From Pseudomonadota bacterium (GTDB lineage: Bacteria; Pseudomonadota; Alphaproteobacteria; Rhizobiales; Devosiaceae): 61,591 nucleotides of DNA. The DNA is taken from contig JAEZHZ010000256.1 of the NCBI GenBank assembly GCA_023436745.1, positions 1 through 61,591 of the forward strand, written 5' to 3'. The notes beneath the pieces were generated by a model. That model ran no database searches, was not told the DNA's origin, and saw only the letters and a list, made by a program, of their open reading frames with translations. Shown here in pieces: positions 35,449 to 44,860 of the stretch; within the stretch, counting starts at the first letter, position 1, and each line of letters starts with the position of its first letter. Position numbers and translations under genes: made by a program.

Positions 35449-35462
35449 TTGCCAGTGGTCAA
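35449..35462. promoter_or_regulatory. Weak FNR-like box in the fnr upstream region
   Basis: TTGCCAGTGGTCAA deviates from the TTGAC-N4-GTCAA pattern at one core position. It lies 41 bp upstream of the fnr start and 74 bp from the divergent LacI-type gene, so it could mediate autoregulation. Confidence 0.35.
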
Positions 35463-35499
35463 AGCGCCGCTGCAGCTTTTGCTTGCGTGGCTCAACAAA

Positions 35500-35512
35500 C
35501 GCAAATATTGCG
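35500..35512. promoter_or_regulatory. Candidate LacI-type operator upstream of the regulator gene
   Basis: CGCAA-ATA-TTGCG is a perfect 5-bp inverted repeat with a 3-bp spacer, 23 bp before the LacI-type ATG. Its half-site TTGCG recurs three times in the operon's upstream region at 36640-36667, which suggests autoregulation by the same protein. Confidence 0.55.
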
Positions 35513-35535
35513 GGATGGGAGGGGACCAAGAGATC

Positions 35536-36543
35536 ATGCCGCCGACCAAGAGGGCCAGCCAGGCCGACATTGCTGCCAAGCTCGGGGTTTCGGTGAGCAC
35601 GGTGTCGCGGGCGCTCGCCAACGAGATCGGCATCAGCGACGCGGTTCGGCGCGAGGTGCAGCAGGTGGCGCGGGCGCTCGGCTACAAGAGCAAGCACCCG
35701 CCGCTGGCCGGCAGGCTCGACAAGCGGGCGCTCGCCTTCGTGCCGCTCAACAGCGCCATGGGCAGCCTTGCAAGCTTCTACCACGGCATCGTCGAAGGCA
35801 TGCGCAGCCAGGCCGCGCTATCCGGCATTGCGCTGGACGTGAGGCTCGTGAACGAGGACATGGTGACGCTCGACTTCGTGCGCCGGCACATGGCCAAGGC
35901 CTCCGCCGACGCGCTGGTCCTTGCCGGCATCGACCCGGCGGAGGACCTCGTGGACTGGGCCTTCGAGGCGGGGATCGCCATCGTGCTCGCCAATGGCAGC
36001 GACCCGCAGATGCGCTTCAGCAGCGTTTCGCCGGCGAATTTCTACGGCGCCTACATGGCAACGCGCCACCTGCTGGACCACGGCCACCGCAAGATCCTGC
36101 ACTACACCTACCACCACCGCCCGACCATCCGGCAGCGCCGGCGCGGCTTCGAGGCCGCCATCGCCGACTGCCCGGGCGCCGAGGGCACGCTGGTCATCTC
36201 CAACGAGCATTCGAGCCGGGAGCTGCTGGCGGACCTGATGGCCGGCAAGTACGAGGTCACGGCCGTGTTCTGCTGGAACGACGGCGTCGCTGTCACCATG
36301 GTGGAAACCCTGCTCGGGCCTGACTCCCCGATGCCGAAAGGGTTCTCGCTCGTCGGCTTCGACGACCTGCCGATTGCGGGCATCGCCAGCCCGCGCCTCA
36401 GCACCGTGCGGGTGGACCGCGAGGCGATCGGGCGCGGCGTCATAAGGCTGCTGGCGAACCAGCTCGACGGCGACGCAGCGGTGCAGCAACTCGAGATCGG
36501 GCTGACCCTGGTGGAAGGCGAAACCGTCCACGCGATCGGCTGA
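35536..36543 (+). CDS. LacI-family transcriptional regulator
   Basis: Repressor-type regulator of 335 residues. The N-terminal LacI helix-turn-helix is SQADIAAKLGVSVSTVSRAL followed by the hinge region. A periplasmic-binding-protein-like effector domain follows, with TAVFCWNDGVAVTMVETLL and GFSLVGFDDLPIAGIASPRLSTV, in parts, as its signature. I chose ATG 35536 with GGGAGGGG (35517-35524) upstream; an ATG at 35515 and a GTG at 35449 would add unrelated sequence. It precedes the oligosaccharide operon on the same strand and probably represses it until a sugar ligand is present. Confidence 0.9.
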   Translation: MPPTKRASQADIAAKLGVSVSTVSRALANEIGISDAVRREVQQVARALGYKSKHPPLAGRLDKRALAFVPLNSAMGSLASFYHGIVEGMRSQAALSGIALDVRLVNEDMVTLDFVRRHMAKASADALVLAGIDPAEDLVDWAFEAGIAIVLANGSDPQMRFSSVSPANFYGAYMATRHLLDHGHRKILHYTYHHRPTIRQRRRGFEAAIADCPGAEGTLVISNEHSSRELLADLMAGKYEVTAVFCWNDGVAVTMVETLLGPDSPMPKGFSLVGFDDLPIAGIASPRLSTVRVDREAIGRGVIRLLANQLDGDAAVQQLEIGLTLVEGETVHAIG

Positions 36544-36639
36544 GCCCGCACTTTTCTTACCGCCCCTGTGAATAACCGCCGTCAGGCAGCGTGCCTTCGC
36601 ATGCCTATCTCGCGGCTGCATCAATGCAAATCCAGCAAC

Positions 36640-36667
36640 TTTGCGTAATTTGCGTGAATTGCGCAAA
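36640..36667. promoter_or_regulatory. Repeated TTTGCG operator-like sites upstream of the oligosaccharide operon
   Basis: TTTGCG occurs at 36640-36645 and 36649-36654, TTGCG at 36659-36663, spaced about one helical turn apart. TTTGCG (36649-36654) also pairs with CGCAAA (36662-36667) as a perfect inverted repeat with a 7-bp spacer. The 230-bp gap 36544-36773 otherwise shows no gene. The half-site matches the palindrome before the LacI-type gene. Confidence 0.55.
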
Positions 36668-36773
36668 AACCTTGAATTTGCACTGCAAGGTGCATTAGTC
36701 TGCAGTGAAATGACGGCTTTTCGGCAAGAACGGGTTGCGTTCCGTTACCGCAAGGAGCCGCAGGGAGGAATAG

Positions 36774-38600
36774 GTGACTCTTCGGCGGTGGAACATCAGG
36801 CACGTCGAGTCGGTGCTTGCCGCCGCCCCCGCCTTTGCACCATTTCCCCGCAGCGGCACGGCCGAAGTCGAAACGCTGAAGCAGCGCGTCGGCGCGAGGC
36901 CCCTGGGTGACCTTCTGGCTACAGCTGCACGCGACGCATCGAGCCCCATCCCTGCCCTGCCAGCCAGCCTCTACCACGAGTTCCGCGAAACGGGCGGGCG
37001 CGAGGGCTACGAGGACGCCCAGCGCGACCGCCGCAACATGCTCTACCGGCTGGTGATGGCCGAATGGCTCGAGGGGCGTGGCCGGTTCGCCCCGGCCATC
37101 GAGGACCTCACCTGGGCCCGGCTCGAAGAGACCAACTGGGCATGGCCGGCGCATGCCGGCGACCTCGACCCTCCGGATCGGCCCACGGTCGACCTCGCGG
37201 CGGCCATGACCGCGCTCGACATGGCGGAGCTCGACTACCTGGTCGGAGAGCGGTTGCCGCCCAATCTCAGGGCACGGCTGCGCGCCGAGGTGGAGCGACG
37301 GGTCGTCAGACCCTTCCTCGAGCGCTCCGATCACTGGTGGCTCCACACGACGCCGGAAAAGCAGGTGAGCAACTGGACGGCCGTATGCGTTGCCGGCGCC
37401 GTCGGTGCCGCACTCTACCTCGAAGCCGACACGGCGCGGCTGGCGGCGATCGTCACGCGTGGGCTGCACAGCCTCGCCGACTACCTCGATACGTTCGATC
37501 CGCAGGGTGGCTCGTCCGAGGGGCCGGACTACTGGACCTACGGCTTTGGCAATTATGCGGTGCTGGCCGACCTGCTGCACCAGCGCAGCGGCGGCGCCAT
37601 CGACCTGCTGGCCGGGGACACCCTGCGCGACATCGCGAGCTTCCCCATCCGAACCATGCTGGCACCGGGAGTGTGGGCGAGCTTTTCGGACTCAGACAGT
37701 AATCCGGTGTTCCACCCCTCGCTGCTGACGCTGCTGGCCCGGCACATGAACCTGCCAGATCTGCTGGGGCTCGGCATGCGCAACGACTTCACGGTGGCGA
37801 ACTTCAACCAGTTCGCCTGGCCGCTGCGCCAGTTTGCCTGGCCGTTGCCCGAGGATCCTGCCCCCGTACGGCTCGCGCCGCACGACTGGTATGACGAGAT
37901 GGGCTGGATGATCAGCCGGCTCGACCCCGACGATCCTGCATCGCTGCGCCTCGCCGCCAAGGGCGGGCATAACGACGAAATGCACAACCAGAACGACGTC
38001 GGCTCCTTCATGGTGGTGGCGGGCGGCGCGGTGGTGCTGACCGATCCCGGCCGCGGGCGCTATTCGAAGAGCTATTTCGGTCCCGAACGATATGGAAACC
38101 TGATGGCTTCCTCGCGCGGGCACTCGGTCCCGGTGGTCAACGGCCACGAACAGGCGGAGGGGCGCGAGCATTCGGCGCGGGTCCTCCATCACTCCCATGC
38201 GAAGGACGCCGACCGGCTCGAACTCGATATGGCCGCCGCCTACCCGGCAGCAGCCGGGATCGCGCGCCTCGAACGCCGTCTCACCTTCGACCGTACGGTT
38301 CCGGGCGGGCGGGTGCTGGTCGATGACAGCTACGGCTTTGCGGGCGGGGACGGCGAGTTCCAGTCGGTGCTGGTGACGCCACTCGATGTCACCACCGGCA
38401 ACGGCACGGTCGAAATCGGGGAGACCGGGGCCGGCGTGCGTGTCGAGTACGACGCCGCCGGAATAGCGGTCGCCCTCGACCGGCACGAGCAGGTGGAAAA
38501 GCAGTACCAGCCAGCAGTCGATCTCACGCGCGTCGTGTTCACGCCCCGGCACCAGAGCCGGGAGGGACGCGTCGCGCTCGCCATCTCACCGCTCGGCTGA
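36774..38600 (+). CDS. Heparinase II/III-family protein (putative intracellular uronate polysaccharide lyase)
   Basis: A 608-residue protein. The N-terminal two-thirds is an alpha-helical toroid-like region rich in W and H (HWWLHTTPEKQVSNW, GGSSEGPDYWTYGFGNY). The C-terminal part starts with GGHNDEMHNQNDVGSFMV, which matches the His/Asn-rich motif of heparinase II/III-type lyases, followed by a beta-rich domain (VVLTDPGRGRYSKSYF). It has no signal peptide, so it probably acts in the cytoplasm on imported oligosaccharides. GTG 36774 is used with GGGAGGA upstream. The substrate is unknown; family members cleave uronic-acid-containing glycans. Confidence 0.78.
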   Translation: MTLRRWNIRHVESVLAAAPAFAPFPRSGTAEVETLKQRVGARPLGDLLATAARDASSPIPALPASLYHEFRETGGREGYEDAQRDRRNMLYRLVMAEWLEGRGRFAPAIEDLTWARLEETNWAWPAHAGDLDPPDRPTVDLAAAMTALDMAELDYLVGERLPPNLRARLRAEVERRVVRPFLERSDHWWLHTTPEKQVSNWTAVCVAGAVGAALYLEADTARLAAIVTRGLHSLADYLDTFDPQGGSSEGPDYWTYGFGNYAVLADLLHQRSGGAIDLLAGDTLRDIASFPIRTMLAPGVWASFSDSDSNPVFHPSLLTLLARHMNLPDLLGLGMRNDFTVANFNQFAWPLRQFAWPLPEDPAPVRLAPHDWYDEMGWMISRLDPDDPASLRLAAKGGHNDEMHNQNDVGSFMVVAGGAVVLTDPGRGRYSKSYFGPERYGNLMASSRGHSVPVVNGHEQAEGREHSARVLHHSHAKDADRLELDMAAAYPAAAGIARLERRLTFDRTVPGGRVLVDDSYGFAGGDGEFQSVLVTPLDVTTGNGTVEIGETGAGVRVEYDAAGIAVALDRHEQVEKQYQPAVDLTRVVFTPRHQSREGRVALAISPLG

Positions 38601-38670
38601 GCGGGAGCGGCCTCCGAGGAGGAGGCGCATCGTCGTGGCTCCGGCAACGTCCGGCGGCCGGATTTTGACC

Positions 38671-38690
38671 TCCGGGGCATCGCCCCCGGA
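38671..38690 (+). promoter_or_regulatory. Stem-loop before the oligosaccharide-binding protein gene
   Basis: TCCGGGG (38671-38677) and CCCCGGA (38684-38690) form a perfect 7-bp stem with a 6-nt loop just upstream of the GGGAGGA ribosome site. It may stabilise the 5' end of the binding-protein message or define a processing point. Confidence 0.4.
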
Positions 38691-38705
38691 CAAGGGAGGA
38701 CGAGA

Positions 38706-40613
38706 ATGAGGAGAGACCATCTCAACAGCCTGACCGGCGCGGTGGCCCTGGCGGCCATGCTCGCTGCTGCAGGCCCTGCGCTGGGAGCCGGCCAGGCACC
38801 CGCACTGGACGCACTGGTGGAAAGCGGCGATCTGCCACCGCTCGAGGAGCGACTGCCGGCCAACCCGCTGGTCGTCAAGGGCGACAGCATCGGCACCTAT
38901 GGCGGCACCTGGCGCATGGGCATGAACGGCGGCGGGGACAATGGCCTGATCGTCAAGACCGTCGCCTATGAAGGGCTGGTCCGCTACGACCACCAGTGGA
39001 AGGACGTCCTGCCCAACCTGGCTGAGAGCTGGGAAGTGAACGAGGACGCGACCGAATACACCTTCAAGCTGCGCGACGGGGTCAAGTGGTCGGACGGCAC
39101 CCCGTTCACCACCGAGGACATCGCCTTTGCGGTGGAGATGTACCAGGACCCGGAATACGCCGCGAACAGCTGGATCGACAGCGCCGCCAACCCGGTGAAG
39201 CTGGAGGTGGTCGACGAGACGACCTTCAAGTTCGGGTTCGATACCCCCAACGGCATGCTCATGGAAACGCTGGCGAGCACCGACGGGCTGCACATCACCT
39301 CGCTTCCCAAGCACTATTGCAGCCAGTTCCACCCCAGCTACAACGACAATGCCGACGCCGACGCGCAGGCGGCCGGGTTCGACGGCTGGGCCCTCTACCT
39401 GCAGGACCGCTGCGCCTGGGGCTGGGAGACCATCCGGTTCTCCAATGCCGACCTGCCGACCATCTATCCCTGGATCATCGAGACGCCGCTTTCAGCGAAC
39501 GTCCAGCGCGTCACCTGGGTACGCAATCCCTATTACTGGAAGGTCGACAGCGAGGGGAACCAGCTCCCCTATATCGACAGGCTGGACATGCGGGTCAGCC
39601 AGGGCGGCGTCGAGGAACTGACGCTCGCCGCGCTCAACGGCGAGATCGACTTCCAGGAACGCCACATCGCCACCAACATGAACAAGCCGCTGTTCTTCGA
39701 TGGGCAGGAGCAGGGTGACTACCACCTGGGCGAGATCATTCCTTCGGCCTCGAACACGCTGGCCCTGCAGCTCAATCTGAACCACCTCGACCCGATCAAG
39801 CGCGAACTGTTCAACAACAAGGACTTCCGCATCGGGCTCTCCCACGCCATCGACCGGCAGGAGATCATCGACGTGGTGTTCACCGGTCAGGGCGAGCCCT
39901 TCCAGGTGGCCCCGCGCCCGGAATCGCAGTTCTACGACGAGGAACTCGCCAAGCAGTACACCGAGTTCGATCCGGACCTTGCCGTCCAGCACCTGGAAGC
40001 GGCCGGGCTGACCGAACTCAATGGCGACGGCATCCGCCTGATGAGCGACGGCAACCCGCTCACCATCACCGCCGACATGATCACGGCACTGCGCCCCGAA
40101 TGGGTCGACATGCTGGAGATCCTGCAACTGCAGCTCGCAGCCGTGGGCGTCGACCTTCAGATCAACAGCATCGACCGCACCCTGTTCTACGAGAAGCGCC
40201 CCTCCGGCGAGTACGACGCCCAGGTGTGGGCGGGCGACGGCGGCATCGAGGCGCTGCAGGACCCCCGCTACTACATGCCCTTCAGCGATGAATCGGTCTG
40301 GGCCTATCGCTGGGCGCACTGGTTCAACGGCACCCGCCCCGACATCGCCGAGGAGCCCGCGGACTGGGCCAAGCAGCAGATGGATCTCTACCGTCAGGTT
40401 CGCGCCTCGGGAGATCCGGAGCAGCGCGCCGAACTGTTCCGCCAGATCCTCGACATCACCAAGGAACAGTTTCCCGTGATCGGGGTGAGCCTGGCACCCA
40501 ACAGCTACTCCATCGTCAGGAACAACCTCCGCAACGTGCCGGAGAGCATGTTCAACGCCTGGCTGTTCCCCACCCCGGCGCCGATGGATCCCGTGGTCTG
40601 GTACTTCGAATAG
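38706..40613 (+). CDS. ABC transporter substrate-binding protein, family 5 (peptide/oligosaccharide type)
   Basis: Periplasmic binding protein of 635 residues. An N-terminal signal peptide (SLTGAVALAAMLAAAGPALG) precedes the mature protein. LAESWEVNEDATEYTFKLRDGVKWSDG..PFTTEDIAF, in parts, is the SBP family 5 signature. FRIGLSHAIDRQEIIDVVF lies in the C-terminal lobe. The family was first known for peptides but also carries oligosaccharides, as for the Agrobacterium and Sinorhizobium alpha-galactoside and opine systems and for Thermotoga glycans. The neighbouring lyase and DUF2264 genes favour an oligosaccharide here. The ATG has GGGAGGA upstream. A hairpin follows before the permease. Confidence 0.9.
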   Translation: MRRDHLNSLTGAVALAAMLAAAGPALGAGQAPALDALVESGDLPPLEERLPANPLVVKGDSIGTYGGTWRMGMNGGGDNGLIVKTVAYEGLVRYDHQWKDVLPNLAESWEVNEDATEYTFKLRDGVKWSDGTPFTTEDIAFAVEMYQDPEYAANSWIDSAANPVKLEVVDETTFKFGFDTPNGMLMETLASTDGLHITSLPKHYCSQFHPSYNDNADADAQAAGFDGWALYLQDRCAWGWETIRFSNADLPTIYPWIIETPLSANVQRVTWVRNPYYWKVDSEGNQLPYIDRLDMRVSQGGVEELTLAALNGEIDFQERHIATNMNKPLFFDGQEQGDYHLGEIIPSASNTLALQLNLNHLDPIKRELFNNKDFRIGLSHAIDRQEIIDVVFTGQGEPFQVAPRPESQFYDEELAKQYTEFDPDLAVQHLEAAGLTELNGDGIRLMSDGNPLTITADMITALRPEWVDMLEILQLQLAAVGVDLQINSIDRTLFYEKRPSGEYDAQVWAGDGGIEALQDPRYYMPFSDESVWAYRWAHWFNGTRPDIAEEPADWAKQQMDLYRQVRASGDPEQRAELFRQILDITKEQFPVIGVSLAPNSYSIVRNNLRNVPESMFNAWLFPTPAPMDPVVWYFE

Positions 40614-40639
40614 CGGGGCGACCTCCCACCCGCTCACTT

Positions 40640-40666
40640 CCCCCGCGGTCTGCACGGCCGCGGGGG
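40640..40666 (+). promoter_or_regulatory. Intercistronic stem-loop between binding protein and permease
   Basis: CCCCCGCGG (40640-40648) and CCGCGGGGG (40658-40666) form a perfect 9-bp G/C stem with a 9-nt loop in the 81-bp gap. No T-run follows, so it likely attenuates or protects the upstream message rather than ending transcription completely. Confidence 0.6.
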
Positions 40667-40694
40667 ACTCTCCGAACCCTGAACAGGTTGTGCC

Positions 40695-41684
40695 ATGATC
40701 GGCTTCATCATCCGGCGCCTGATCGCCATGCTGCTGACGCTGGTGGCGGTCTCGATCGTCGCCTTCGCGATCATCCAGCTGCCGCCGGGCGACTATCTCT
40801 CCAGCTACCTCGCGCAGCTCTCCTCGACGGGCGACCAGGTGGACCCGCGGGTGATCGAGAACCTACGCCGCCAGTACGGACTGGATGAGCCGTTCTACGT
40901 ACAGTACTGGAAGTGGATCACCGGCATCCTGCAGGGCAATTTCGGCCACAGCTTCGAGTGGAAGCGGCCGGTGACCGAACTGATCTGGGGCCGGCTCGGC
41001 AACTCCATCCTGGTCGAGGGCATGGCCGTGATCGCCATGTGGCTGATCGCGCTGCCCATCGGCATCTATGCCGCCGTCCGCAAGTATTCGCTCGGCGACT
41101 ACCTCGCCACCATCGGCGGCTTCATCGGCCTCGCCATTCCCAACTTCCTGTTCGCGCTGATCCTGATGTACCTGGCGTTCACCTGGTTCGGCACGACGCT
41201 GAGCGGGCTCTACTCCCCCGAGTTCGAGAACGCCCGCTGGAGCCTGCCCCGCATCTGGGATTTCCTGACCCACGCCTGGGCGCCGGTGCTGGTGCTGGCG
41301 ACGGCGGGCACGGCCGAACTCATCCGCATTCTCAGGGCCAACCTGCTCGACGAGCTGAAGAAGCCCTATGTGACCACCGCCCGCTCCAAGGGCCTGCCCG
41401 AGCGGCGGGTGATCCTCAAATACCCGGTGCGGCTGGCGCTCAACCCGCTGGTGTCGACCATCGGCTGGCTGCTGCCGGCACTGGTCTCGGGTTCGGTGAT
41501 TGTCTCGGTGGTGATGAACCTGCCGACCGCCGGCCCGATGCTGCTGCGCTCGCTGACCACGCAGGACATGTACCTGGCCGGGGCGATCATCCTGTTGCTC
41601 AGCGTGCTGACGGTGATCGGCACCGTGGTGTCGGACATCCTGCTCGCCCTGCTCGATCCGCGCATTCGCTACGGGAGCAAGTGA
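40695..41684 (+). CDS. ABC transporter permease (DppB/OppB type)
   Basis: Inner-membrane permease of 329 residues. The first helix is FIIRRLIAMLLTLVAVSIVAFAI, followed by the family motif QLPPGDYLSSY and VIENLRRQYGLDEPFYVQYWKW, in parts. The EAA loop is TTARSKGLPERRVILKYPVRLALNPL, in parts. The C-terminal membrane helices end at YGSK. The stop overlaps the next permease start (TGATG). It forms the pore with the following gene for the family 5 binding protein. The ribosome site upstream is weak, consistent with lower expression than the binding protein. Confidence 0.92.
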   Translation: MIGFIIRRLIAMLLTLVAVSIVAFAIIQLPPGDYLSSYLAQLSSTGDQVDPRVIENLRRQYGLDEPFYVQYWKWITGILQGNFGHSFEWKRPVTELIWGRLGNSILVEGMAVIAMWLIALPIGIYAAVRKYSLGDYLATIGGFIGLAIPNFLFALILMYLAFTWFGTTLSGLYSPEFENARWSLPRIWDFLTHAWAPVLVLATAGTAELIRILRANLLDELKKPYVTTARSKGLPERRVILKYPVRLALNPLVSTIGWLLPALVSGSVIVSVVMNLPTAGPMLLRSLTTQDMYLAGAIILLLSVLTVIGTVVSDILLALLDPRIRYGSK

Positions 41685-42820
41685 TGGCACTCGACAGCGT
41701 TCAAACCTCCATCGTTCCGGTGCCGGCAAGGCGCCATCGCGAGACCCAGTTCGGCCTGTTGTGGCGCCGTTTCCGGCGGCACAGGCTGGCGCTGGTGAGC
41801 CTGTGGGTGGTGGTGGCGTTCTACCTCGTCGCGCTCATCGCCGACTTCCTCGCGCCGGCCGATCCAGCCGCCTACAGCGCCCGCTACACCTATGCGCCGC
41901 CACAGGGGCTGCACTTCTTCGACCAGAACGAGGATGGCAGCTGGCATTTCGGCCCCTTCGTCTATGGCTACAAGACCGAGATCGACCCGGTGGCGCTGAG
42001 GCGCACCTTCGTCATCGACGAGAGCGTGCGGCTGCCGGTGCGGTTCCTCGCACCGTCCGATCCCTACCTGCTGGCGGGGGTGATCCCGATGTCGGTCAAG
42101 CTGATCGGACCGGAGAACCCGCGCGACCCGTTCTACATCCTCGGGGCCGACAGGCTGGGCCGCGACATGCTGAGCCGGCTGATCCACGGCACCCGCATCT
42201 CGCTTTCGATCGGGCTCGCCGGGGTGACGCTGAGCCTTGTCTTCGGCGTGATCATCGGCGGCTTCGCAGGGTTCTACGGCGGGTGGCTCGATGGCGCCGT
42301 CATGCGCGTGATCGAGTTCATCCGCTCTATGCCGACCATCCCGCTGTGGCTCGGGCTCGCCGCGGCGCTGCCCAAGGACTGGAGCGCGCTGCAGACCTAT
42401 TTCGCCATCACCATCATCCTCTCGCTGATCGGCTGGACGGAGCTGGCGCGCGTGGTGCGGGGGCGTTTCCTCAGCCTCAGGACCGAGGACTTCGTCACCG
42501 CCGCACAGCTCGACGGCGCCAGCGACTGGCGCATCATCACCCGCCACATGGTGCCGAGCTTCACCAGCCACATCATCGCCGCGGCGACGCTCGCCATTCC
42601 CGGCATGATCCTCGCCGAGACGGCGCTGAGCTTCCTCGGGCTCGGCCTGCAGGCGCCGATCGTCAGCTGGGGCACGCTGCTGCAGGACGCCCAGAACATC
42701 CGCACCCTCGCCACCGCGCCCTGGCTGCTCGCGCCAGGGGTATGCGTGGTGGTGGTGATCCTTGCCCTCAACTTCTTCGGAGACGGCCTTCGTGATGCCG
42801 CTGACCCCCATGGCCGCTGA
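41684..42820 (+). CDS. ABC transporter permease (DppC/OppC type)
   Basis: Second inner-membrane permease, 378 residues, longer than a typical DppC because of an insert of about 80 residues (PAAYSARYTYAPPQGLHF.. to the LGADRLGRDMLSR segment) in the first periplasmic loop. ILGADRLGRDMLSRLIHGTRISL leads into the transport domain, in parts. The coupling loop is TAAQLDGASDWRIITRHMVPSF. The C-terminal FFGDGLRDAADPHGR is the usual OppC ending. The start overlaps the previous stop by one base and the 3' end overlaps the ATPase gene. Confidence 0.92.
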   Translation: MALDSVQTSIVPVPARRHRETQFGLLWRRFRRHRLALVSLWVVVAFYLVALIADFLAPADPAAYSARYTYAPPQGLHFFDQNEDGSWHFGPFVYGYKTEIDPVALRRTFVIDESVRLPVRFLAPSDPYLLAGVIPMSVKLIGPENPRDPFYILGADRLGRDMLSRLIHGTRISLSIGLAGVTLSLVFGVIIGGFAGFYGGWLDGAVMRVIEFIRSMPTIPLWLGLAAALPKDWSALQTYFAITIILSLIGWTELARVVRGRFLSLRTEDFVTAAQLDGASDWRIITRHMVPSFTSHIIAAATLAIPGMILAETALSFLGLGLQAPIVSWGTLLQDAQNIRTLATAPWLLAPGVCVVVVILALNFFGDGLRDAADPHGR

Positions 42821-43825
42821 ACCGCTGCTCGCCATCAACGACATGTCGATCGTGTTCACCTCGCCCGACGAGGCGGACGTGGAGGCGGTGCGGCAGGTGG
42901 ACCTGACGCTCACCCCGGGAAAGACGCTGGCGCTGGTGGGCGAAAGCGGGTGCGGCAAATCGGTGACGGCCCGCGCCGTGCTGCGCCTGCTCGACAGCAA
43001 TGCCCGTATTCCGAGCGGCACCATCCGCTTCGAGGCGGACAGCGGCCCCGTCGACATCGCCCGCCTCAGGCCCGACAGCCTGGCCCTCCGGGCGATCCGC
43101 GGGGCGCAGATCTCGATGATCTTCCAGGAGCCGATGAGTTCGCTGTCGCCGGTCCACACCATCGGCGACCAGATCGACGAGATCATCATCCTCCATGAGC
43201 GTGTGCCGCAGAAGCAGGCGCGCGAGCGCACGGTCGCCCTGCTCGACCAGGTGGGCGTGCCGGGGGCGCGCGATCGTGCCAACGCGTATCCCTTCGAGCT
43301 CTCGGGCGGGCTGCGGCAGCGGGCGATGATCGCCATGGCGCTGGCCTGTACGCCGAAGCTGCTGATCGCCGACGAGCCGACCACCGCGCTCGACGTCACG
43401 ACCCAGGCGCAGATCCTCGACCTCCTGCGCCAGCTGCAGGCCGACTTCGGCATGGCCATGCTGTTCATCACCCACGATCTGGGCGTGGTGGCCGAGATCG
43501 CCGACGAGATCGCCGTGATGTATCTGGGCGACGTGGTCGAGCAGGGCGACGTGTTCGAGGTGTTCCGGGCGCCCCGGCACCCCTACACGCAGGCGCTGAT
43601 GAACTCGGTGCCGCGGCTGCAGCGCAAGGCGGACCGGCAGCGGCTGTCGCCGATCAAGGGTACGGTGCCCTCCCCCAAGGATCGGCCGGCGGGCTGTGCC
43701 TTCACCAGCCGCTGCCCCCACGCCTTCGCGCCCTGCCCCACCATTCGGCCCGAACCGACAGCAGTAGGCGGCGGGCACGTGGCGCGCTGCCACCTGCTGA
43801 CCCACGCGCGCGCGGAGGCAGTGGC

Positions 43826-43829
<4 letters not shown>
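42795..43829 (+). CDS. ABC transporter ATP-binding protein (DppD/OppD type)
   Basis: First ATPase of the oligosaccharide/peptide importer, 344 residues. Walker A is GESGCGKS, the signature reads LSGGLRQRAMIAMAL, and Walker B is LLIADEPTTALD. The C-terminal domain has the cysteine pattern C..F..RCPHAFAPC.. of oligopeptide ATPases, which often bind an iron-sulfur cluster. I chose ATG 42795 with GGAGA at 42780 upstream; 42810 and 42762 are alternatives. It overlaps the previous permease by 26 bp and the next ATPase by four. Confidence 0.92.
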
Positions 43830-44859
<1,030 letters not shown>

Positions 44860-44860
<1 letters not shown>

